A DNA stretch of 64,000 bases from JADGRB01 sp036267635 (GTDB lineage Bacteria > Myxococcota_A > Polyangia > Fen-1088), in the NCBI GenBank assembly GCA_036267635.1, contig DATAVR010000089.1, positions 62,001 through 126,000 on the forward strand, read 5' to 3'. Of the stretch, positions 15,399 through 23,320 are shown in pieces. Every line of letters begins with the position of its first letter. Positions within the stretch are counted from its first letter, which is position 1. Below the pieces are notes generated by a model. That model did not search any database and was not told where the DNA came from. It was given only the letters and a program-made list of their open reading frames with translations. The translations under genes were made by a program, and so were the position numbers.

Positions 15399-15791
15399 AT
15401 GGACGCCGCCTCGGTCCAACGTCATCGCCAGCGGCTGCTGGCGCTCAAGGCCGAGATCCTGGCCGCCGACGACATCGAGCCTGAGTCGGCGCGGCAGGAG
15501 GCGTCGACCGTCGGCAGCGACGAGGACACGCAGCCCCTGGCTGAGATGTCGCAATCGATCGCCTCGTCGCGTAACAGGAACCGGGCCGGCGTGCTGGCGC
15601 AGGTGCTGGCGGCGCTCGCTCGCCTCGACGACGATCCGACGACGTTCGGTCTCTGTGTCGAGTGCGAGGAGCCGATCGCCGCCAAGCGAATCGAGCTGAT
15701 GCCCTACGCCGAGCTCTGCGTCGAGTGTCAGCAGGCGAAGGACGGTCCGCGCAAACAGGGCGGCCGGCGCCACCTGAGGGACTTCCAGTAG
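15399..15791 (+). CDS. DksA/TraR-type zinc-finger protein
   Basis: The 130-residue protein has a long helical N-terminus rich in Glu and Arg and a C4 zinc finger formed by Cys86, Cys89, Cys107 and Cys110 (CVEC...CVEC). This is the DksA/TraR layout, in which the protein binds the RNA polymerase secondary channel and alters promoter opening, often with ppGpp. The coiled-coil tip carries acidic residues (ASTVGSDEDT), but the classic DxxDxA order is not clear. It could be a TraR-like paralogue rather than housekeeping DksA. It stands alone. Confidence 0.85.
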   Translation: MDAASVQRHRQRLLALKAEILAADDIEPESARQEASTVGSDEDTQPLAEMSQSIASSRNRNRAGVLAQVLAALARLDDDPTTFGLCVECEEPIAAKRIELMPYAELCVECQQAKDGPRKQGGRRHLRDFQ

Positions 15792-15833
15792 TAGGTCGAG
15801 GTAGGTGTTTGGCGCCGCGCGCGCAGGTCAACG

Positions 15834-15845
15834 TACGTGCACGTA
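15834..15845. promoter_or_regulatory. 12-base palindrome upstream of DUF1592 gene
   Basis: TACGTGCACGTA is a perfect palindrome 145 bases before the lipoprotein start at 15990. It may be a regulator site; nothing else supports it. Confidence 0.25.
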
Positions 15846-15908
15846 GGCGACCCGCGCAAACAATCGAGAAAACGGCTTCATCGAGGGCATTTCTCGTCGG
15901 AACGGGAA

Positions 15909-15937
15909 TTGACCTCTACCATGTTCGGCGATAGCGT
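15909..15937 (+). promoter_or_regulatory. Weak sigma-70-like promoter for DUF1592/DUF1552 pair
   Basis: TTGACC (15909-15914), a 17-base spacer and TAGCGT (15932-15937). A start near 15944 would give a leader of about 46 bases, ending in a strong AGGAGG site at 15980-15985. Confidence 0.3.
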
Positions 15938-15989
15938 TAATGGCGCTTACCGGCCTCTCTGCCCCAGTTTGTCCCCCCCAGGAGGTCTG

Positions 15990-17864
15990 ATGTTTCGGTA
16001 CTCCCTAGTTGCGCTCGCCTCCGCCGCGGTCGTCTTCGCGGGCGGTTGCGCCGGTCGTGGTCAAGACGGCCTTTCGGGAACGGGAGCTGGAACGGGGACG
16101 GGGAACGGCGGGGCCAGCGGCGGTGGGAGCACCAGCGGCGGCAGCCCGAGCGGCAGCGGCAGCAGCGGCGGCGGCAGCCCGAGCGGCAGCGGCAGCGCGA
16201 CCGGCGGCGGCGTCGACGGAGGCGCGTCGTCGACCGGGACCGGCGGCCTGAACGCCGTCGACGGCGGTGTTCAGTTTCTGCCGAGCGCGCTGGCCCCGGC
16301 CGATCCGTGCACCAGCAACGCTTCCGGTCCGCGCAAGCTTTGGCGCCTCTCCGCACCGGAGTTCGCCGCCAGCATCCACACCATCTTCAACGACACCGCG
16401 AACGCCGCGCCCGTGGCGACGGTCTTCAGCGATCCGACCGTGCTGGGGTTCTCCGTCGACGCCAACGGTCTCCTGGTCCAGGACCTCAACGCCTCTCAGC
16501 TGGAGGACAACGCCGAGGCGATCGCCGCCTGGGCCGCCTCGGCCGGCAAGCTGTCCCAGTTCGCGACCTGCGCGGCGACCTCGACCGGCGCGCCGGCCTC
16601 GACCTGCGCCACGTCGTTCATTCAGGCGTTCGGCCGGGTCGCGTTCCGGACCACGCTCGCCTCCAGCGACGCCCGCATCGCCAGCTACAGCAAGCTGTTC
16701 ATGGCCGGCAGCTCGAACTCGGACGGGGCCGAGGCGGTCATCTCGGCGATGCTGCAGTCGCCGTATTTCCTCTATCGCAGCGAGCTCGGCACGCAGAGCG
16801 GGGGCACCTTCAATCTGACGGCCTACGAGGTCGGCACCGAGCTCTCCTACACGCTGACCGGGACCGGCCCCGACAGCGCGCTCCTCACCGCGATGGACTC
16901 GGTCAACTCGGGCAGCCTGTCGATGTCGTCGATGATTGACCAGCAGGCGATGCGGCTCTTGGCCACGACCGCGGCCAGCAACTCCACCGCCGTGATGGGG
17001 TTCATGAACGGCTGGCTCGGGCTGCCGCGCCTCTTCACCACCGCCAAGGACGCCACCGTCTACGCGATGTCGGCCACCACGCAGAGCGAGATGCAGACGG
17101 AGTCGCAGGATCTCATCATGGAGGCGTTCAACGGCAGCGGGACCTTCGCCTCCGTGTTGACCGCCGACCACTCCTTCTTGAACAAGGACCTGGCGACCTT
17201 CTACGGGTTGCCCACGACCGGCCTCGGGACGTCGTTCACCAGCGTCAAGTACGCGGGGCTCACCCGCGATTCGGGCCTGCTGGCGACGGGGACGATCCTG
17301 AACGGCTACGCCCGCCCCAACACCGATTCGCCGACCCAGCGCGGTCACATGGTCCGCTCGCGCATGCTCTGTCAGGACATCTCGCCGCCGCCGCCGGGGC
17401 TGAACACGACGTTCGTGCCGTCGACGACGCCGGAGACCACCCGCGACCAGTTCACCATGCAGCACGAGCAGGGGGTCTGCGGCAGCTGCCACAAGCTGAT
17501 GGACTGGATAGGGTTCGCGTTCGAGAACTACGACGGCTGGGGGCGCTACCGCACGACCGACAACGGCTTCCCCACCGACGATACGGCGACCATCTACAAC
17601 GATCCCGAGGGGAACGACGACAACGTGACCGGCCTGTCGGGCGCGGGGAGCCTGTCGGCCTACCTGGCCGCCAGCGCCGACGTGACCCACTGCATGGAAC
17701 GGTATTGGACCTACTACGCGTACGGGTCGAGCTCCTGGGGTCAGGACGGCTGCACCTACGACGCGGTCTACAACGAGTCGCAGAGCAATGGGCTCGGGCT
17801 CAAGAGTGTGCTCATGGCGATCATCCACGCACCAAACTTCACGACCCGCGTGCAAGATCAATAA
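15990..17864 (+). CDS. DUF1592/DUF1588/DUF1585 lipoprotein with CxxCH motif
   Basis: The protein has 624 residues: lipobox AGGC near residue 20, about 70 residues of Gly/Ser linker, then the domain series typical of planctomycete and myxobacterial secreted proteins. A DUF1595-like part holds FGRVAFRTTLASSDARI, DUF1592 holds SPYFLYRSELG, DUF1588 holds QRGHMVRSRMLCQDISPPPP, and DUF1585 holds LMAIIHAPNFTTRV. VCGSCHKLMDWIGFAFENYD carries a CxxCH motif that would bind one c-type haem. The ATG at 15990 has AGGAGG at the ideal distance. It is followed 26 bases later by the DUF1552 gene; these families usually occur as a pair. The biochemical role is unknown; an extracytoplasmic redox complex is inferred. 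Confidence 0.88.
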   Translation: MFRYSLVALASAAVVFAGGCAGRGQDGLSGTGAGTGTGNGGASGGGSTSGGSPSGSGSSGGGSPSGSGSATGGGVDGGASSTGTGGLNAVDGGVQFLPSALAPADPCTSNASGPRKLWRLSAPEFAASIHTIFNDTANAAPVATVFSDPTVLGFSVDANGLLVQDLNASQLEDNAEAIAAWAASAGKLSQFATCAATSTGAPASTCATSFIQAFGRVAFRTTLASSDARIASYSKLFMAGSSNSDGAEAVISAMLQSPYFLYRSELGTQSGGTFNLTAYEVGTELSYTLTGTGPDSALLTAMDSVNSGSLSMSSMIDQQAMRLLATTAASNSTAVMGFMNGWLGLPRLFTTAKDATVYAMSATTQSEMQTESQDLIMEAFNGSGTFASVLTADHSFLNKDLATFYGLPTTGLGTSFTSVKYAGLTRDSGLLATGTILNGYARPNTDSPTQRGHMVRSRMLCQDISPPPPGLNTTFVPSTTPETTRDQFTMQHEQGVCGSCHKLMDWIGFAFENYDGWGRYRTTDNGFPTDDTATIYNDPEGNDDNVTGLSGAGSLSAYLAASADVTHCMERYWTYYAYGSSSWGQDGCTYDAVYNESQSNGLGLKSVLMAIIHAPNFTTRVQDQ

Positions 17865-17890
17865 CGGGACCAGTAAAGGAACGACCAGAC

Positions 17891-19237
17891 ATGCCTAGCC
17901 GCAGACAGTTCGTGGGCAGCGTCGGCGCCGGTCTCTTGCTGGCGCCGTTCATCAACATGGGCCTCGCGCGCAAGGCGCGGGCCGGGACGAATCAGTCCAA
18001 GCGCCTGCTGATCTTCGCCACCATGGGGACCTACCCGCCGCTCTGGACGCCGACGGTGTCGGGCGAGACGATCTCCGCCTGGAGCGCGATGACCCAGCCC
18101 TTGTCGGCGGTGGCCAACAACGTGGTCCTGGTCGAAGGGATGCCGAGCGGCAACGTCAATGACGCCCACGGCAGCTCCGACAGCCTCACCGGCCAGGGGT
18201 TCGGCTACTACGCCGTCAACAACGTGCCGGTCGTCAAGCTCTCGGTCGACCAGTTCGTGGCCAACAACCTCGTCGCCGCGGGGATCAAGCGACCGATCGC
18301 CTCGCTGCTGCTCGGCGCCAACTGCAACGAGAACGGCGGCCTGTCACAGTTCTACGGCGGCTCCAACGGCGGGAACCTCCCCACCATCGGCTCGCCGCTC
18401 TCGGCCTTCAACACCGTGTTCGGCACGGCGCTCCCGACCGGGACCTCGGCCTCGGCGCTGCTCGCCCGCCGGCAGAGCATCCTCAGCACCATCTCGGGCG
18501 AGATCACCAGCCTCGAGAGCACGCTTGGCAGCAACGAGAAGGCGAAGCTCGACGCCCACCTCAGCTCGATCCAGCAGCTCGAGAACAAGCTGACCGCCAG
18601 CATGTCGTCGGGGGGCGTCTGCAAGAAGCCGGCGACGCCGGGCGCCGACAGCACCTTCCAGTACATGGGCGACATGGACGCGCTGGCGGCGAACCTGATC
18701 CACCAGCAGATCATCGTGAACGCCTTCGCCTGCGACATCACGCGGGTCGCCTGTCTCGAGTACGGCAACGATCAGAAGCTGATGGTCAACGCGCCCGCGA
18801 GCTTCAGCCTGGCGTACGACGATCAGCACGGCGGCTACATCCACAGCGGCGCCTCCTCGAACTACGCCAACCTGGTGAAGTTCGAGGCCTACCTGGCGAC
18901 CCAGTTCGTCAGCCTCATCAATGCCATGAAGGCGATCCAGGACCCGCTCGACGCCACCGGACAGTCGACGCTGTTCGACAACACGCTCATGATCTGGGCG
19001 CGCGACATGGGTGACGCGCAGAACCACAATCAGCAGTCGATGCGCTTCGTCCTCGCCAGCGGCAACAACGGCTACCTCAAGACCGCCACCGGGGGCCGCT
19101 ACGTCAAATCGACCGAGCGGCACGAGCGCATCCTGCTCAACGTCTGCGACGCGTTCGGGATCAGCAACTTCACCGGCTTCGGCGACCCGGGCCTCACCGG
19201 CGCGAGCAAGGCGCCGCTGCCAGGCATCGCAGCTTGA
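17891..19237 (+). CDS. DUF1552 Tat-exported protein
   Basis: The 448-residue protein starts MPSRRQFVGSVGAGLLLAPF, a twin-arginine signal (SRRQF) with a hydrophobic stretch, so it is folded before export and may hold a cofactor. The body carries typical DUF1552 segments: LLIFATMGTYPPLWTP, SLLLGANCNENGGLSQFYGG, and DNTLMIWARDMGDAQNHN near the end. It resembles the DUF1501 group and, more distantly, alkaline-phosphatase-like folds. The AAAGGAA site and the 26-base gap indicate co-transcription with the DUF1592 gene. The substrate is unknown. Confidence 0.87.
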   Translation: MPSRRQFVGSVGAGLLLAPFINMGLARKARAGTNQSKRLLIFATMGTYPPLWTPTVSGETISAWSAMTQPLSAVANNVVLVEGMPSGNVNDAHGSSDSLTGQGFGYYAVNNVPVVKLSVDQFVANNLVAAGIKRPIASLLLGANCNENGGLSQFYGGSNGGNLPTIGSPLSAFNTVFGTALPTGTSASALLARRQSILSTISGEITSLESTLGSNEKAKLDAHLSSIQQLENKLTASMSSGGVCKKPATPGADSTFQYMGDMDALAANLIHQQIIVNAFACDITRVACLEYGNDQKLMVNAPASFSLAYDDQHGGYIHSGASSNYANLVKFEAYLATQFVSLINAMKAIQDPLDATGQSTLFDNTLMIWARDMGDAQNHNQQSMRFVLASGNNGYLKTATGGRYVKSTERHERILLNVCDAFGISNFTGFGDPGLTGASKAPLPGIAA

Positions 19238-19464
19238 CCTGAGCTTGGTCGCGCGCCCGAGCAGAACTTGCCGAAGTAGGCGCTGCCGGCCATCTCCTGC
19301 TCCTCGCGGATGACGACCGCCTGGGCGCAGCTCGACCCATCATCGCCGCCGCAGCGCATCTGCTGCGAGTCCCAATTCGCCGGCGGTGCCGCGGGTCCCG
19401 ACGAGGTGGCCGACGTCGCGCATCCCGCGCCGATCACCACCGCGAGCACCTCAATCGCGCGCAT
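19099..19464 (-). CDS. Small lipoprotein, probably truncated at the 3' end
   Basis: The frame starts MRAIEVLAVVIGAGCATS, a short signal peptide with lipobox GAGC. A region with four cysteines follows (MRCGGDDGSSCAQAVVIREE, KFC). After about residue 75 it runs 139 bases antisense through the end of the DUF1552 gene and the composition becomes arbitrary, so the original C-terminus was probably lost. It may be a pseudogene. Family not recognised. Confidence 0.45.
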   Translation of the reverse strand: MRAIEVLAVVIGAGCATSATSSGPAAPPANWDSQQMRCGGDDGSSCAQAVVIREEQEMAGSAYFGKFCSGARPSSGQAAMPGSGALLAPVRPGSPKPVKLLIPNASQTLSRMRSCRSVDLT

Positions 19465-19536
19465 CGACGGCAGTTTACTCTCACCCGCGCGCTTGAAATC
19501 TGAGCCGTGGCGGCCCCCCGGTGGCACCGAAAGGAC

Positions 19537-21177
19537 GTGAATGCACGACTGGCTTGGCGAATGTTCTTGGCAGTGGCGGTGTCGCTCGGTTGCTCGAGCA
19601 AGAGCGCGAACTCGACGGGCACCGGCGGCGGCACCGGCGGCGGAACGACGGGCACTGGCGGCACGACCGGCACAGGCGGGTCGGGCCATTCGGGCGGAGC
19701 GGGTGGCGGATCGGGCGGACAGGCCGGGGCGGCGTCGACGGATCAGTCGGTGCTGGAGCGCAACCACCACCCCTCGCGCGACGGGCTCTACGTTCAGCCG
19801 ACGCTGACCAAGACGGCCGTGGCCAATCTGACGATGGAGACCACGTTCGCCGCGACCTTCACCGGCAACACCTGGGCCTCGCCGCTCTACCTGCAGAAAG
19901 GGCCCAACGGCACGGGGCTCTTCTTCGCGGTGACCAACGGCAACAACGTGTTCGCGCTCGACGAGACGACCGGGGCGACGGTCTGGATGGAGAACATCGG
20001 CACGGCCCCCACCAAGACCGGCCAGTCCTGCGGCGACATCTCGCCGATCGGCATCATCAGCACGCCGGTCATCGACGAGGCGGCGCGCACGATCTACGTG
20101 GCCGGCGCGATCGGGAACACCACGACGATCACCGCGCACCAGGTCCACGCGCTCTCGGTCGACGACGGCACGGAGCGCAGCGGCTGGCCGATCGACGTCT
20201 CGACCATCACCTCGGGCGGTACGACGTTCAGCGCCTCGCCCCAGAACCAGCGGAGCGCGCTGTCGTTGGTGAACGGGATCCTCTACGTCGCCTATGGTGG
20301 CCACAACGGCGACTGCGGGACCTACCGGGGCTGGGTGATGGCCATCGACACGACGAACCCGACCTCGCGTGGCGCCTTCGTGACCGGCGGGACGCGCGGC
20401 GAGGCGATCTGGGCGGCCGGTGGGATGGCCTCCGACGGCAACGGCGTCTTCGCGGTCACCGGGAACAACCTCGCCGGCGCGACGACCCACGCCGACAGCG
20501 AGGAGGTCGTGCGTCTGACCGGCCTCGCCGCCGTCGATCGCACCACCAACGCCGATGTCTTCTACCCGGCGAGCTGGCAGACGATGGACAGCAGCGACGC
20601 CGACATGAGCTCCTGCAGCCCGGTCTACCTCTCGGCGCCGTCGGCGATGGTGGCGGCGGTCTCCAAGGACGGACACTTCTACCTGCTCGATGCCAAGAAC
20701 CTGGGCGGCATGGGCGGGCAGCTCGCCGACCTGATCGTCGCTTCGGGCGGCGGGCCGATGCTGGTGCACACCGCGCTCGCCACCTACGCCACGGCGATGG
20801 GGACCTACGTGGTCTTCACCACCAACAGCAACGCGGTCTGCCCGGCGGGGGGCGCCTCGGGCAAGGTGGTGATGTCGGTGCTCGTTCCGGCGGGCTCGCC
20901 GCCCAAGCCGACCGTCGCCTGGTGCGTGGCCACCACCAACGCCAGCCTGGGATTTCCGGCCGCGCCCGCCATCACCACCACCGACGGGACCAGCAACGCG
21001 ATCGTCTGGTTCATCAACGGGACCAAGCTCATGGGCGTCGACGGCGACACGGGCGCCACGCTCTACGCCGGCACCGACACCTGCAGCGGCGTGCACAAGT
21101 GGACGGCGCCGATCGCGGTCAACGGGCGGATCGTCGTCGCGGGCGACAGCCGCCTCTGCGCCTGGTCGATTCACTGA
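19537..21177 (+). CDS. PQQ-like beta-propeller lipoprotein
   Basis: The protein has about 546 residues: signal peptide and lipobox (VSLGC), a Gly/Thr linker to about 70, then a propeller. Repeat strands include NNVFALDETTGATVWMENIG, GWVMAIDTTNPTSRG, GHFYLLDAKNLGG and KLMGVDGDTGATLYAG, which fit PQQ-enzyme-like repeats. Calcium/PQQ-binding residues of true quinoprotein dehydrogenases are not evident, so an enzymatic role is not claimed. The GTG at 19537 is preferred because it gives a normal signal peptide; GTG 19507 and ATG 19561 are alternatives. Cysteines near the end may form disulfides. Confidence 0.78.
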   Translation: MNARLAWRMFLAVAVSLGCSSKSANSTGTGGGTGGGTTGTGGTTGTGGSGHSGGAGGGSGGQAGAASTDQSVLERNHHPSRDGLYVQPTLTKTAVANLTMETTFAATFTGNTWASPLYLQKGPNGTGLFFAVTNGNNVFALDETTGATVWMENIGTAPTKTGQSCGDISPIGIISTPVIDEAARTIYVAGAIGNTTTITAHQVHALSVDDGTERSGWPIDVSTITSGGTTFSASPQNQRSALSLVNGILYVAYGGHNGDCGTYRGWVMAIDTTNPTSRGAFVTGGTRGEAIWAAGGMASDGNGVFAVTGNNLAGATTHADSEEVVRLTGLAAVDRTTNADVFYPASWQTMDSSDADMSSCSPVYLSAPSAMVAAVSKDGHFYLLDAKNLGGMGGQLADLIVASGGGPMLVHTALATYATAMGTYVVFTTNSNAVCPAGGASGKVVMSVLVPAGSPPKPTVAWCVATTNASLGFPAAPAITTTDGTSNAIVWFINGTKLMGVDGDTGATLYAGTDTCSGVHKWTAPIAVNGRIVVAGDSRLCAWSIH

Positions 21178-21256
21178 CCTCGCCGGCGCGCCGGGCCTCA
21201 ACGGTCGAGCTGCTGGCGTCGTCCTCAGCGAGCTCCGCGAGGTAATCTCGCGTTCG

Positions 21257-23320
21257 ATGAAGAGGACCACCGGAGGCATCGCTCTGTTTCTCGCCGCCTT
21301 GGCGGCAGGACCGGCGCTCGGTGATCCAAGCGCTCCGGCGCCGGGCGCTCCGGCGGCAGGCGCGCAGACCCGGGTGTCGTCGCTCGTCGGCGACCATATG
21401 GTCGTCGAGCGCGGGCGCCCGGTGCGCCTCACGGGGACCGACCTGCCCGGTCAAATGGTCCACGCGACGCTGGCGGGACGCAGCGCCGCCGCCAAGGCCG
21501 ACGCCGCCGGTCACTGGCTGATCGCTCTTCCGGCGCTCGATGCCGGCGGGCCGTTCGAGCTCACCGTCGAAGGGTCGCGTACGCTCACCTTCGCCGACGT
21601 CTGGAGCGGCGAGGTCTGGCTCGCCTCGGGGCAGTCGAACATGGAGCTGCCGCTCACGCGGACGATCGGCGCCGACGACGCCGTCGCCGGCGGTTGCCCG
21701 GGGCTCCGACTCTTCACCGTGCCGCAGAAGACGGCGGCGGCTCCCCGCCCCGACGTCGAGGGAAAATGGCAGGTCTGCGATCCGGCCGTCGCCGCCGGGT
21801 TCTCGGCGGTGGCGTTTCATTTCGGTCGCGACGTCCACCGCGCGCTCGGCGTGCCGGTGGGTCTCATCCTCGCGGCCTGGGGTGGGACGCCCGCCGAGGC
21901 CTGGACGCCGCGCGAGGCGCTGCTCGCCGATCCGGCGCTGAGGCCGATGGTCGAGGCGCTCGCCGCCGCCGAGCACGATCCGCAGCGGCGGATCGACCTG
22001 GCCAAGGCGCTGGCCGACTGGGAGACCAAGAGCTTCCACCAGGACACCGGCAACCGCGGCGAGCGGCTGGGCTACGCCAAGGGTGGCGGCGCGGGCTGGG
22101 CGAAGATGGAGATCCCGCAGGTCTGGGAGAACGCCGGGCTGGCCATCGACGGCGCGGTCTGGTTCCGGCGCGAGGTGACGCTCCCCGAGGCGTGGGCCGG
22201 CCGCGAGCTGGCGCTGTCGCTCGGCGCGCTCGACGACTTCGACGTCACCTACTGGAACGGCGAGCGGATCGGCGCCACCGGCGCGGAGACACCCCAGTAC
22301 TACGCGCATCCGCGCCACTACGTCATTCCGGGCCGGCTCGCCAAGCCGGGACGCAACATGGTGGCCGTGCGCGTGTTCGACCACTACGGGTCGGGCGGGT
22401 TCGCCGGCACCGCCGCGCAGCTCTCCGTCGGTCCGGTGGAATCGACTGTCGCGTCGCTGCCGCTGGCGGGGCCCTGGCAATACAAGATCGAGCGTCGCCT
22501 GCCGCCGGCCAAGGTCGACTGGGCCACGCGACCGGCCGCGCTCGGCGCCGGCGATCCACAGAGCGCCACCGTGCTCTGGAACGGAATGCTCGCGCCGTTG
22601 ACGGCGGCGATGCCGCTGCCCCTGGCGGGCGTCATCTGGTACCAGGGGGAGAGCAACGTCGGGCGGGCGGCGCAATACCGGACGCTCTTTCCGACGATGA
22701 TTCGAGCTTGGCGCGCGGCCTTTCGCCAGCCGGCCCTCCCATTCCTCTACGTGCAGCTTCCCAACTACGAAGACCCTGCGGCCAAGGCGCCGCCCGGTGA
22801 AGGCGGGTGGGCCGATCTGCGCGAGGCGCAGGCCGCGGCGCTGCGCGAGCCGAAGACCGCCATGGTCGTCACGCTCGACATCGGCGAGGGGACGAACCTG
22901 CACCCGCGCAACAAGCGCGAGGTCGGCCGGCGGCTCGCGCTGCAGGCGCTGCGGATGGTCTACGGACGCGACACCCTCGCCGCCGGGCCGACGTTTCAGA
23001 GCGCCGTGCGCGCCGGCGCGGCGATCCGCGTCCACTTCGCCTCGGTGGCCGGGGGGCTCGAGACCAGCGACGATGCGCCGCCACGCGGGTTTCTGATCGC
23101 GGGGACCGACCGCAGCTGGCACGCCGCCTCCGCCCGCATCGATCGGGACGGCGTGGTCGTCTCCAGCCCGGAGGTTTCCGCCCCAATCGCCGTGCGCTAC
23201 GGCTGGGGAAACGACCCCGCCAATACGCTCCGCAACGGCGCCGATCTGCCGGCAGCGCCGTTCCGCACCGACGATTGGCCGGCCGTCACCTCGATGACGG
23301 CCGAGAAGTCCGCGCACTGA
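21257..23320 (+). CDS. Sialate O-acetylesterase (SASA family)
   Basis: The 687-residue protein has a cleavable signal peptide (LAALAAGPALG). The SGNH/SASA-type esterase signature is complete: SGQSNMELP with the catalytic Ser near residue 126, GVIWYQGESNVG near 457, and DIGEGTNLHPRNK with the catalytic His near 549. A galactose-binding-like insertion (about 290-390) lies between the halves, as usual for these ~650-residue bacterial enzymes. It removes O-acetyl groups from sialic acids or similar acetylated sugars, opening glycans to further breakdown. Its 3' end overlaps the convergent VWA gene by 35 bases. Confidence 0.88.
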   Translation: MKRTTGGIALFLAALAAGPALGDPSAPAPGAPAAGAQTRVSSLVGDHMVVERGRPVRLTGTDLPGQMVHATLAGRSAAAKADAAGHWLIALPALDAGGPFELTVEGSRTLTFADVWSGEVWLASGQSNMELPLTRTIGADDAVAGGCPGLRLFTVPQKTAAAPRPDVEGKWQVCDPAVAAGFSAVAFHFGRDVHRALGVPVGLILAAWGGTPAEAWTPREALLADPALRPMVEALAAAEHDPQRRIDLAKALADWETKSFHQDTGNRGERLGYAKGGGAGWAKMEIPQVWENAGLAIDGAVWFRREVTLPEAWAGRELALSLGALDDFDVTYWNGERIGATGAETPQYYAHPRHYVIPGRLAKPGRNMVAVRVFDHYGSGGFAGTAAQLSVGPVESTVASLPLAGPWQYKIERRLPPAKVDWATRPAALGAGDPQSATVLWNGMLAPLTAAMPLPLAGVIWYQGESNVGRAAQYRTLFPTMIRAWRAAFRQPALPFLYVQLPNYEDPAAKAPPGEGGWADLREAQAAALREPKTAMVVTLDIGEGTNLHPRNKREVGRRLALQALRMVYGRDTLAAGPTFQSAVRAGAAIRVHFASVAGGLETSDDAPPRGFLIAGTDRSWHAASARIDRDGVVVSSPEVSAPIAVRYGWGNDPANTLRNGADLPAAPFRTDDWPAVTSMTAEKSAH

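Noticed and set aside
16005..17861. 618-codon minus-strand frame
   Set aside because: Antisense shadow of the DUF1592 gene with no domain-like sequence.
19537..21177. Quinoprotein alcohol dehydrogenase
   Set aside because: Propeller repeats are present, but the PQQ and calcium ligands and the vicinal Cys pair are not seen.
19465..21432. Large minus-strand frame extending upstream of the small lipoprotein
   Set aside because: Low-information antisense sequence over the propeller lipoprotein; only the last 121 codons resemble a protein.
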